From Fomitopsis serialis (lineage: Eukaryota; Basidiomycota; Agaricomycetes; Polyporales; Fomitopsidaceae): a stretch of 64,000 nucleotides of DNA. This document shows, one piece after another, positions 13,101 to 22,717 of the stretch. The stretch's first letter is position 1. Every line of letters begins with the position of its first letter. Position numbers and translations under genes: made by a program. The notes beneath the pieces were generated by a model. The model saw only the letters and a program-made list of their open reading frames with translations, was not told the origin of the DNA and ran no database searches. The DNA lies in the NCBI RefSeq assembly GCF_022376445.1, contig NW_025954981.1, positions 124,001 to 188,000 of the forward strand, given 5' to 3'.

Positions 13101-14070
13101 CGTACCAGGAAGAGGGGCGTCGCTGCAAAAGACAGAAAAATTAAATGAGCGGCGCCCCTGGCAAGGGTGCAACGTAGGTGCTCATCACGATCATTGCAGA
13201 GCGTCTCTGACGTTTTCGTAGGAATGCCCGAGCCAAACCTCAAGCTGTAGATACATCTTGCATAAGCTAAACGTCTCACCGCTATTCCTCTCCGACACTC
13301 GTGCCTCAAACGGGCTATCACTCGAGCTCGCCGACGATGCGAGCGATCCGCCGTCGGAGGTTCCGGGTGCTCTTGGGCGTCCGGCGGCACGGGGGTTTTT
13401 AGTGGGTATTGCAAGCGGACCAGAGCACCACCAACAACGCATTGGTGCGATGACGGTCTCGAGTCCTACACTGTTCTCTCTTACGAGAGTTCGTGCGTAA
13501 ATGCATTTTCCCCCGGGAGGAAACGAGCCTCGTCTCGTTGTAGTCCGCAGTCGGGCCCTCCACTCAAAAAAAAAAAAAAGAGCGCTAACGCGGGAGGTTC
13601 TCGACGGCGCGACAGGTGAGTTACCTTCTTCGTGTTACTGAGGACGAATGTTCATCATCCTATCCCGCTGATTGTAGACGGATCCAAGGACTTTTGAGCA
13701 TCGGCTGCCGTGCGCCGGACTTCGTTCTTTCGTTCACGTGTCGCTTCAATGCTGACGTTCCTTTTTATAGATAGCAGCGTCTGTTCCGCCGCAAACCTGT
13801 CACCCTGTCCCGTTGCTGGCCTGTTGTGCGGAGTACGTTGCTAGAGAGTCCCTCTTGGTCCCGGTTGGTATTGAATCGATGACTCTCAATCGTCTCGGAT
13901 AATGTGTGACAACTTCTGAGGCGAAGCCACATCGCCGATTGCTCCCGAATGCCCGGCGCTGAATCCCACCCGGTACGATCTCGAGCGCACTGCCGCTATC
14001 TTTCTGGGCCATCAAGTCACATTGCGTCGCCTCGAACAGCGTTTGTCGCCTACAGACCCCATTCTCCAGC
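7154..14070. other. Gene-poor 6.9-kb stretch
   Basis: I find no gene I can support. Open frames are short or unlike any family, and no exon chain with conserved motifs emerges on either strand. It holds a decayed tandem repeat at 12328-13200, described separately, and an A-rich run near 13566-13579. Two loosely similar segments, near 8860-8920 and 9755-9815, both contain TACGAAAAGAGC and suggest further old duplication. Confidence 0.4.
12328..13200. repeat. Two-unit decayed tandem repeat, about 425-bp unit
   Basis: Unit A (about 12328-12757) and unit B (about 12758-13200) share several ordered blocks. One is CCTGGTACGT followed by GGGTCCAGCCTC (12458 and 12880). Another is CCGGAGGCACCGTACCG (12527 and 12950). 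A third is GTACGGGGACGTCC (12619 and 13033), and a fourth is GGGGCGTCGCT, then GAGCGGCGC(T/C)CCTGGC (about 12703 and 13115). Divergence and indels are substantial, so the duplication is old. The 200 bases before unit A carry weaker matches and may be a third, more eroded unit. Nothing coding is recognisable. Confidence 0.7.
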
Positions 14071-14515
14071 TCATGAAGGGTAGGTGACTGCCGAGACCCC
14101 GCGTCCTGTCAGGATCGCGCACACAAACATACTGAAACGAAACGCACAGTGGCAGTCAGACGGGTAAGGCGGCGAGTCTGCCCAGTTCGTGTACGTGTAA
14201 GTGACGGTGTACGACTTGCCGTTGGCGTCGACCTGCGTCTCCGTCGTGGTCGCGAGTGGGTAGCTCACCAGCACGTCCGTGAATGTGGTCGTCTCGAAGG
14301 GCCCGGTCGTCGTGGGCGCGATGATGGAGAGCGTCTGGGTGAACGTCTCGGTGTAGACGACGGGACACGCGGGGTCCGTGGTGGTAGCCTGCGAGGTGTT
14401 AGCGGGGAGGGGTTGGCTGGGGATGGCGACTTACTCGAGGCTGGACAGCCTTCGGCACTGCGGAAACACCGAACACGGCGAGGCCAGTGAGCGCGGTTAG
14501 CTTGAGCACGAACAT
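14071..14515 (-). CDS. Small secreted Thr-rich protein, 112 aa
   Basis: Predicted secreted protein of unknown function. Three exons: 14515-14435, 14388-14148 and 14087-14071, with consistent phases. Residues 1-20 (MFVLKLTALTGLAVFGVSAV) form a signal peptide. The mature chain is rich in Thr, Ser, Tyr and Pro (TTTGPFETTTFTD, SYTVTYTYTNWADSPP), which suits O-mannosylation and an extracellular or cell-wall site. Few Cys are present, so it is not a disulfide-rich effector. The last intron is inferred: without it the frame reads into a slightly different tail that also stops at 14071. A broken copy of this gene lies on the other strand at about 19087-19416. Confidence 0.75.
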
Positions 14516-16257
14516 GTTGGAATCGAGCGCTGAATACGCTGCAACAAGCTTAGCGGAGCCATCCCCCACATTTGTACCTTCAATACGAGGTTCTTAGCGC
14601 CCCGGTATGTCCAGTCAGGCATGCGGGAAGGATGTCAGAGCTACTGAGACGGACTGGCAGCGGAGGCTACCTACTCCCGCTCTGACGGCACTGGGATGGG
14701 AGGCACAGTCCCGAAGTGGTCAACGGTCGCAGCGGGAGGCTGCCCGACTGTATGCTCTCTGCCTCAGATCAGAACACACTTGCATGCGTACCTCGGCGGA
14801 TCCTCGTTCCTAGCGCGTCAAAGCCCCGGGATTTGCACAGCGCCAGCGCGTTCCTGATCATATCACAAGAGATGCGGGTTCGCGGGTGTCACTCTGTGTC
14901 ACTGGGGGTCACTGCACTCCCAGGGACGACGACAAACCAGCCGGGCTGCCGTAAGTATACCAGTACTCGCCGACTGTGGACAAGTAGTTCGGCATGAGGA
15001 CGTACTGACACAGTGACAGCACTGGACGTGCATACGCGCCTCCAGTGTACATCAATGACACATAGCTGATCATGAGCGGCGCGGGGAGGCGAGGCTTGTT
15101 GGACGCGCCTATATGCTTGAACATCACTCAGCAATCCCGACTCCGATCCCTCCGCGTCAGATCCGCATGTCACCATTATTCACCGGCGGTTCCGTCTGTA
15201 TGACGGAGGTTAGTATGGAGATGCCATTGCCCAACGGAAATCGAACGTGGGTTGGATCATGTCAGATCGGCGGTGCCTGGGATCCAGGACTTCGTCGTAC
15301 AAATGCTTCAAAGCCGGTAACTTAGACCAGGAACGCGATAAGTAGTCGCTCAAGCGCAGGTGAGTGTTCGTTGTCGCAACCCTTGAACATCGGTGTGACG
15401 CGAGCGACTCGTCTGCGAACAGCCTCTCAGCACTAGCATCTCAACGTCGACGTCGCATGTACTGGCATGTATGTACGCATCGGGGAATACGTCCTCCGAA
15501 GCCCAGCGATCGCGAGGTGTGAGGACTTTGAGCCCGCGTCCGCCATCCCGAGCTGGAAGGAACGTGTCAGTTTATACGGTAACGCAGCCGGCCATGTGTG
15601 CCACTGGCAGAGCGCTCCGACGTGAAACGGACGGACGACCGAGATATGATCACCCTCTCGGGATCGCGTGGTGCCAGGTGTCAGCAACTCGTGCTATGAT
15701 GCAAGTCATGCAGGCCTCAAGTCAATATTGTTCGAATTCGGAGACTCGGCTTGGAATGAGAGCAAGTAACCATGCCTATGGTCCTGGATGGGGCTCACAT
15801 CGAGGCTGGTGGCGTGGGTATGCTTGCACCTGTTTGACAAAGCCATCCAGACACTTACCATACAGAGAAATCCTACAGAACGCCATGCCCAGGCGCCCGC
15901 CCACACATGAGAGTCCAGCTTCCCCACTGGCATGTACCCTCAACACCTACTCTGCGCTGCAACATGCAGCTGGTAACTTGCTTCCGGCAGACCACGAACG
16001 CACCCCATCGTCCAACTCGTTCCACACATCAACCAATCAACCAACCAACCAAAAGTCAAAAATATCTTAGACTATGCTACAACACAGACGATGCGAGTTC
16101 TAACATGCATGAGTGCGTGGTATACAGTTCCTGCCACAATTTCTCTCCAAATCCAGAGACATAAAACAGAGGTAATCACAGACCCAGTACACGTGCTTTA
16201 TGGACAGACGCTCGAAGCGCCGCGGATGCAACGTAACGATCGTGTCCCCTGGGGCGT
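14516..16257. other. Intergenic stretch
   Basis: Between the secreted-protein gene and the ZIP transporter 3' end. Several open frames, up to 199 codons on the plus strand at 15471-16070, have no recognisable domain and low-complexity or erratic composition, so I do not call them genes. A short CCAAC/CAATC-rich run lies at 16030-16055. Confidence 0.4.
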
Positions 16258-18358
16258 TCATTCTCCCAATATGCTACACACCGTCAGCATCCGCAGGAAC
16301 GATACCGAGTCAAATCATACTCACCCAACGACGCCCATCGCCACACACCCCAACAACAAGCTCACCAGCGCGAGCGTCTGGCGCGCGATGCTGCTCCTCC
16401 ACAGGTGCGGGTCGAGCACGAAGTCGCCCGCAAGCATCTCCACGCATGCCGCGTAGATCAGCATCCCGGCCGACAGAGCGGACATCAGTCCACGAATGAG
16501 CGTCAGTTTCGCTGCGCAAAAACGTCAGCCTGAGCCTCGGGGAGAGAGGGGAGGATAAAAGGAAGGAGAGACGTCGAACTCACCGCCCTCGCTGCGGCCA
16601 GGTTCAAACACCGCGAGCCCAATGCCGATGCCGATAGGAGTCGTGACGGCGAAGGAAAGCGCGAGGATGGGCTTGAGCAAACTAAAGCCAGCGACATCTG
16701 CGGGTAGTAAGTAGTGAGACAGGTGTTGGGCAAGATTGGACGTCTGAAACGCACCTCGGGCGGCTGCAGCGGGGAGCGTCGCTATGCGAATCCCGAGCGA
16801 CAGACCTTCGAAGAGCTGGTGGAAGATGATCGCCGTGACGAGCGATGCTACAGTACGAGTTAGCGCTTGCAACACATGACCAAATCCGTGGAGGCTTACT
16901 GAACTCTCCGCCGGAGGTGATGGCGAGCGTCAGGCCGATGACGAGGGAATGCAACATAATCCCGATCTCCAGCATCTGGGAGCCAACCAGAGTTCAGTAC
17001 TGCCATTGTGTACAGGACAGAGCAGCGCCGACGCACCAAGATCCCAATGACCTGCCTCCGCATCCCCACCTTCGCATCCGGCCCATCCAGATCGCTCTCT
17101 TCCCCACTCCCACGCTCCGGGGACCACCTTTCCATGTCCATATGCACATGCCCGTGGCTATGCACATGGCGATGACCATGGTCATGGCCGTTCTGCGCAT
17201 GCGGATGACCGTTGCCATGTACATGCTCAGGCCGCCCTGCCCCATTGTCGTGCGCCTTCCTCCCCGCACTCCCACTCCTAACCTCCTCATTATGCTCCTC
17301 CTCCCGGCCTTTACCCAGCCCAAACCAACCCTGCCAGGCTTTCGTGCTACCATGGTGCTCAGCATGCGAGCCCCGCTCTTCGTGTCGGTGGTGCCCGCCG
17401 GCAAAGATACTTTGGCTCGCCTCTGCAATGGTGCTCTGCCGCTTCCCGCCGTTCTTGCCCCGCGGAAAGGTGTGTGCGTACATCGAGGGCCGCGCGGCAG
17501 GGTGGGCTGCGGTGCCGTAGGCCGGGGCACTGTGGTCGCTAAGGGGCGTGGATTCATCGACGCTGAAGGGAACGCTTACGTCGGCCGACGACTCGGGCGG
17601 TGCGAGCGGGAGCGGCGCGTCAGCAACGTGTCCTTCAGTGACCGACGCTTCGGAGGAGAGGAGAACCGGTGATCTCGGCCGGCGCGGGGTGGGCGAGGAC
17701 GTGGAAGGGGTATCGCATGGCGTGGGGGGTTCAGACGCGTATGACTGTAAGCGATCGACATAAGACGTCGAGATATCTAGGGTATCATTAACTCTGTGAC
17801 GTGGGCGAGGAAGACGACGGCTTACATTCCACGAGGAAAATCAGGAGTAATGAGCCTAGGCTGTGCACGATTAGCCTCCGAGTTGCACCACATACGGCCT
17901 TCGGAGCACTTACACAATCATGCCCACCCATTTTGACACTGCCCATCTCTGGGTGACTGCGGGGCTGAGCAGCGCTTCATAGGCATCCTGCAGGAGGTGT
18001 CCAAAAGCAGTCGAGATGATGATGCCCGTCCCGAAGTGCTTTCCGATGAAAAACACGATGCCCGGGACGCGTACGCCGGGCAGTCTCTGGGAGAGGCTAG
18101 GGAAGGAAGATGCTATGGCAGAGGTCATTCAATACATAGGTCATTCAATACATAGGCAGACGCGGAACACGCACCAAATAAAGAGACCACGAAGATCCCG
18201 AGCATGAGCCATATCCGCGTCTCCACCCACGATGTCATTTCATCACTGGAGTCGTCCAGAGTCTTTCTATACAGCGTAAGTGGCATCTTCTCTAGCTGTC
18301 GCAGAGACGGCTGTGCTGCCAGCGCCGAGTCGTTTGCCATAAGTACTGGGAGCAGCAT
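16258..18358 (-). CDS. ZIP-family zinc/iron transporter (ZRT-like)
   Basis: Metal importer of the ZIP family, in the plasma or a vesicular membrane, moving Zn2+ (or Fe2+) into the cytosol. Exons: 18358-18175, 18112-17914, 17860-17826, 17776-17037, 16975-16900, 16847-16755, 16697-16584, 16511-16325 and a terminal 16273-16258, giving about 547 residues. Without the last splice it stops at 16321 (543 residues). TM3 ends LVEYISTSYVDRLQS. A long cytosolic loop (about residues 150-380) has two His-rich clusters, near 265-280 and 324-355. The metal-site helices are HSLVIGLTLA (from 395) and HQLFEGLSLG (from 421). Intron 1 contains a 15-16-bp tandem duplication. Confidence 0.92.
18126..18156. repeat. 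15-16-bp tandem duplication inside ZIP intron 1
   Basis: TCATTCAATACATAGG occurs twice back to back. It lies wholly in the intron, so it lengthens it without touching the coding sequence. Confidence 0.85.
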
Positions 18359-18616
18359 GCTAGAGTTGAAGTCGCGGTCGTCAGATAGTGGGAGAAGTAC
18401 GAGGAAAAGAGGCCCACCTGCTGCAGATTATAATTGGTGGACAAGCGAGGGAAGATGACGGGCGACGCACAGCAAAGGTGAAGAACGGAGGAAAACAGCA
18501 GTCAAGTTGCTATGATGGTCGGAGCGGACACTGGGTGGTGTGGAGGCTGGGGCAGTCGCGAGTACCGCGCCGGTCGCCGCAGACGCTAGCCAATCCCCGC
18601 GCCCCATTCTGTAAGC

Positions 18617-18945
18617 GTCACCGCGACAGGCGCTCGCTCGCCGTCCTGCAGTCGATCGTCGAGGAGGAACTCTGCTGCAGGACGGGTTTGCCACGAAGGT
18701 GGAGGTCCGGGGTCAAGAAGGGAACGATCCTCGAGAGGGGAGGCGACGCCTTTTATACGCGAGCGGCAAGCAGGACACCTTTTGAGCTACGGCAGAAGCC
18801 GTGGACATGGTCGAGACGGTCATTGCCTGGTTTGGAAAGGAGGATACCTGACTGGGAAGTCGCGACTGGACCAGTGCGCACCAAGTCTGTCGCGCATCGA
18901 CGCTGTCCGACGCTGACGCACCATCAAGACGAGCGACGCCGCCCT
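18617..18945 (+). repeat. Left arm of inverted duplication (ZIP upstream region)
   Basis: About 330 bases upstream of the ZIP gene, matched in reverse complement by 19488-19850. Similarity starts at GTCACCGCGACAGG and runs through a TATAAAAGG box (18757-18749 on the minus strand, facing the ZIP gene) to the GACGCTGTCCGACGCTG block. Since this arm sits directly before the ZIP start codon, I infer that it is the original ZIP promoter and leader, and that the right arm is the copy. Confidence 0.8.
18749..18757 (-). promoter_or_regulatory. TATA box (TATAAAAGG) facing the ZIP gene
   Basis: Strong TATAAAAGG about 390 bases before the ZIP start codon. The distance implies a long leader, possibly with a 5' UTR intron, or another promoter nearer the start. 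The same element is duplicated at 19710-19718, facing away. Confidence 0.5.
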
Positions 18946-19086
18946 TTTATGCACAATGGACGACGGGTGCACACTGCTTTAAAGCTGAAAGTGATACAGC
19001 GTCTTGTAACCGGTGTAATATTTGGTCCGAATCAAGTCGGAATTCACTGGGATGTAACGTCGCCGGCTTACTTGTGTCTACACACT

Positions 19087-19416
19087 ACTGCGTGTCCCGT
19101 CTAATACCCGAGACCAGACGCTCTCGCGGACACAACGACCGGGCCCTTCGAGACGACCATGTTCACGGACGTCCTGGTGAGCTACCTCTAGCGACCACGA
19201 CGCCAACGGCAAATCGTACACCGTCACTTACACGTACACGAACTGGGAGGACTAGCCGCCCTACCTGTCTGACCGTCACTGTGCGTTTCGTTTCAGTAGG
19301 ATGCTTGTGTGAGCGATAACGGACATGACGCGTGGTCTCGGCAGTCACCTACCCTGCATGAGCTGGGGAATGGGGTCTGTAGGCGACAAACGCTGTTCAA
19401 GGCGACGTATGTAAGT
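19087..19416 (+). pseudogene. Broken inverted copy of the secreted Thr-rich protein gene
   Basis: Matches the gene at 14071-14515 in reverse orientation. It includes the CGACCGGGCCCTTCGAGACGACC segment, the block encoding KSYTVTYTYTNW, and 3' flanking sequence (ATGGGGTCTGTAGGCGACAAACGCTGTTC) past the stop codon. Broken by stop codons (TAA near 19101, TAG near 19190 and 19252) and by deletions of about 20-30 bases. The first exon with the signal peptide is not recognisable. It cannot encode the protein. It sits between the arms of the 18617-19850 inverted duplication. Confidence 0.85.
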
Positions 19417-19487
19417 ACAAGGCATTTGCTCGCCAATCCAGGATCAGTACTTACCGTCAGCCATTCATCATGTGCATGAAGTACCCT

Positions 19488-19850
19488 CCACCGCGTTGCT
19501 CGTCAAGACGGCGCGTCGACTAGCTGAGTCGGACAGCGTCGGACAGCGTCGGTCGAGAATGTGCGCCGGACTTGGGGGCTCCACTGTCGCGACTTCCCAG
19601 TCGGGCATCCTTTCCAAACCGGGCGATGACGGTCTCGGCCTTCCCCCTCACGTTGACAGCTTCTGCCGTAGCTCAGCGCTCAGCAGGTGTCCAGCTTGCG
19701 CCGCCCGCGTATAAAAGGCGTCGTCTCCCCTCTCGAGGATCGTTCCCTTCTTGACCCCGGACCTCCACCTTCGTGGCAAACCCGTCCTGCAGCAGAGTTC
19801 CTCCTCGACGATCGACTGCAGGACGGCGAGCGAGCGCCTGTCGCCGTGAC
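19488..19850 (-). repeat. Right arm of inverted duplication (copied ZIP promoter)
   Basis: Reverse-complement copy of 18617-18945 with scattered substitutions and short indels. It keeps the TATAAAAGG element, here at 19710-19718 on the plus strand and pointing rightwards. No ZIP coding sequence follows it; the match ends at GTGAC on both sides, before the transporter start. Confidence 0.8.
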
Positions 19851-20267
19851 GGGAACCGACCTCGGGCGGCGACGCGCATCCTCGCGGCAGATCGGCGCGA
19901 TCAGGCACAGATCCCCCCTCCTCCCGCCACTCAACACACGGACCATGTTGATCGCCTACTTAGTGAGGAGGGCCAAGTACCTCAAACGCGTCTAAGGCCT
20001 GCAGTCAGTGTCTCCGAGGCTTTCTCCTCGCAAGGCGCCCAGTCGTTCCACTGAAGCTGCTGCCGCGTCCCAGAGGCGGAAGGCGGCTGCGCCAGACAGA
20101 GGCCGCTAGGCATGGTGGCGCGTCTTCCTTAAGGGGCAAGTCCGGTGGTTCTGTTTCCCACTCTCGCCCGAGAGCCTGGATGCCGGACGGGAGAATCGAT
20201 GACGCCTCAATGCGGCACCTTCGATTGCCCAGCTTGAGAGAGGATTACGAGGCCTGCCCGTGCCGTG

Positions 20268-20273
20268 TATATA
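20268..20273 (+). promoter_or_regulatory. TATA-like element upstream of the dehydrogenase
   Basis: TATATA followed by GG, 78 bases before the start codon at 20351; a plausible core promoter for the short-chain dehydrogenase gene. Confidence 0.4.
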
Positions 20274-20350
20274 GGTCGCGTGCGAGAACGCAAGGCTTGT
20301 GGACCTTCGTACTTTAGTGTCAGACACGAAATTGCTACTACTCACTGGAC

Positions 20351-21932
20351 ATGGGGCTCTTCACTGAAGCGTATTACGTGTCCGTAATGGCCTGGAGGAG
20401 TTTCTTCCCGAACGGAAAGTTCAAGGCAGAGCATGTACCTGATCTCGCCGGGCGTGTTATAATTGTGACTGGTGCGTCCTTGTCTATTGGGTCGTTCTTG
20501 CGTCTTGACCACAGGGGACTGAGTTGTGTGGTGCAGGAGGAAATGTCGGGATAGGAAGAGAGACGATCAAGGTAATCGTGACTCGGCAAACCCGCTTGAG
20601 AATACCGAGGCTCAGCGCATTACCGTCATAACAGGTTCTACTCCAACGCAATGCAAGGGTCTATATGGCGTCGCGGAACAGGGACAAAGCCGAGGCGGCC
20701 ATCAAGCGCCTCAAAGACGAGACCGGAAAGGACGCCATTTTCCTCGAGCTGGACCTGGGCAGCCTGGCGTCAGTCCGGAAGGCAGCGAGCGAGTTCTTGA
20801 GGTATGGCAGCCCACACACATGGCCGGGGCGGGCTTGTTGCTCACGCACATATGCTTCAGCAAGGAACCGGAGTTGCATGTCTTGTTCAACAATGCGTGC
20901 GTATTCCCCCCGTACTCTATGCCTCTGCCTCACAGGGATGATTGTCAGCGGAGTGATGGGTCCGCCTATCGACGAACTCACCGCGGAAGGCTTCGACCTC
21001 CAGTTTGGCACCAACGTTATCGGTCCGTGTTCTCTCCTCTCATCTGCCACATGCTCACATCCCCTCTCAGGTCACTTCCTCTTTACGGAGCTGCTCATGC
21101 CCGCGCTCCTCGCCGGTGCGCAGAGCTCGCCTGACCACCACGCACGCGTCATCACGACCTCCTCCTCCGGCGCGATGCTCGGCGGGATTGACCTCGACTC
21201 CGTCCGCGACGGTCCAGCCCGGCGCAGATATTCGAAGGAGTCACTGTATGGGCAGAGCAAGCTGGTGAGCTTTCACTTTCAGTGTCAGGGTAAGCGGGAA
21301 TGTGGGCTGAGACACGCGGGGCGGTAGGGAAACGTGATCGTGGCGCGCGAGGTGGCGAAGCGGTATGGCGGGAAGGGGATCGTGTCGATCTCTCTGGACC
21401 CAGGTGCGCAACGTCCGTCGACCGACCCTGTCTCGCGGGCAGGGCTCGAGATCGTGCTGACTCTCGCTGCAGGGAACATCGAGACCGATCTCCAGCGGTA
21501 CTACATCGGCTTGCCCGGTCTCGCGGGTGCTCTGACAAAGGTCATCGTACGTCCCCTCCTCCGTGTCCCTCAGTGACTCGTCTCTGACCGTGAGCGATGG
21601 TGACGAAACACTACGGATGGAACACGAATGCAACACACACACAACGAACTCCTGGTGCGACATACGGCCACGCACTGACAGGTCAAATTGATGCTCCACC
21701 CTGCGCCCTTCGGCGCGCTCACGCAGCTCTGGGCGGGCACGACGCCCGAGGCGATCGATCACAACGGCAAGGTGCGTCCGTGTGTCCGTATGTGCGCGCA
21801 CTATGCTGACTGGCGCATGCACAGTACGCGGTGCCGACGGCACGGATCGCCCCCTGCAGGGCGGAGGCATACGACGACGAGTTGGGCCAGAAGGTGTGGT
21901 CTTTCTTGGAGGAGACTGTCAAGGAGGCGTAG
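20351..21932 (+). CDS. Short-chain dehydrogenase/reductase, retinol dehydrogenase-like
   Basis: NAD(P)H-dependent oxidoreductase of the classical SDR type, close to the fungal retinol-dehydrogenase/WWOX-like group; substrate unknown, likely a ketone, alcohol or lipid intermediate. Ten exons: 20351-20471, 20537-20571, 20635-20801, 20861-20896, 20949-21022, 21071-21264, 21328-21403, 21473-21546, 21682-21771 and 21825-21932. They close in phase to 324 residues. The cofactor motif TGGNVGIG is at 40-47, NNAG at 118-121, a catalytic Ser lies in TTSSSG, and YGQSK gives Tyr204 and Lys208. The 3' splice site before exon 5 is the second AG (ATTGTCAG), which restores NNAGVM. All catalytic residues are present, so it is probably active. 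Confidence 0.92.
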
Positions 21933-22717
21933 GAGAGCCAGAAATTGTTATACCCGACCTAATCGACTGAGATTAGACGTGTCAGGCACGTTCAGACTCA
22001 GTCAATGTTCTGCTGATGCGCTCTGCATCGAGGCGTCCACAAATGTTTCATGGTTTCGCATACCCCGCATCGGCGATGCTTCTCCACACTCATACACGAT
22101 CCTCGCCTCAGTTTTTTGTAAAGCAGCTGCACCATGCATAATGTGGCAGACGGTCCCACAACCATCATCTCGATCGGTTTGAAAAGTCTACGATGCCAGC
22201 AACGAGTTCTTGAACAATCCGCCCGCCGCGTGGAATGTCGTGGTACGCTTGAGTTTTCCTCTACTTAGCCGACGAGCGCTATATCTGAAGATCTGAAGAC
22301 CTGCAAACCGGGAGTTGTGCATCAGTGGATAGTTACCCCGTGGTGATGATGCTGTTGTCCGAGTCTACTATACATCGCACATGTACATACTTATACTGTA
22401 CTGCAGCGCTAAGTTACCAGCAATATGCAAGTACGTAATGGTACAGTTTAGGTACTATGTAGAGCTGTCGCGCATCACGTGTACACGTATAGGCACAGCG
22501 CGAGAGTATGGAGCTCGCGGCTTGCTCGCGGCCACCATTCCAAGGCTCTGTCCCAACCCTCTCTTGCGGTATATCTCGGCTCGGGGACTAGCCTCTGATT
22601 TCTGCTGGCAGCTACGTCCGTTTGTTCTCATCGACCAGGGCACTCGGAATCGGATCGCCACGCCTTCGGTGAAGTCTCTCCAGCGGTCATCTCAGCGCGA
22701 CAAACTCGCGTCTCTCA
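21933..22717. other. Intergenic region before the YPP1-like gene
   Basis: I see no gene or repeat. It should contain the YPP1-like promoter, but no clear TATA element is visible near the start codon. Confidence 0.4.

Noticed and set aside
15471..16070. A 199-codon open frame
   Set aside because: No domain, uneven composition, no supporting splice or promoter context.
16845..17672. A 275-codon plus-strand frame antisense to the ZIP gene
   Set aside because: It is the complement of the His-rich ZIP loop; its composition reflects that repeat.
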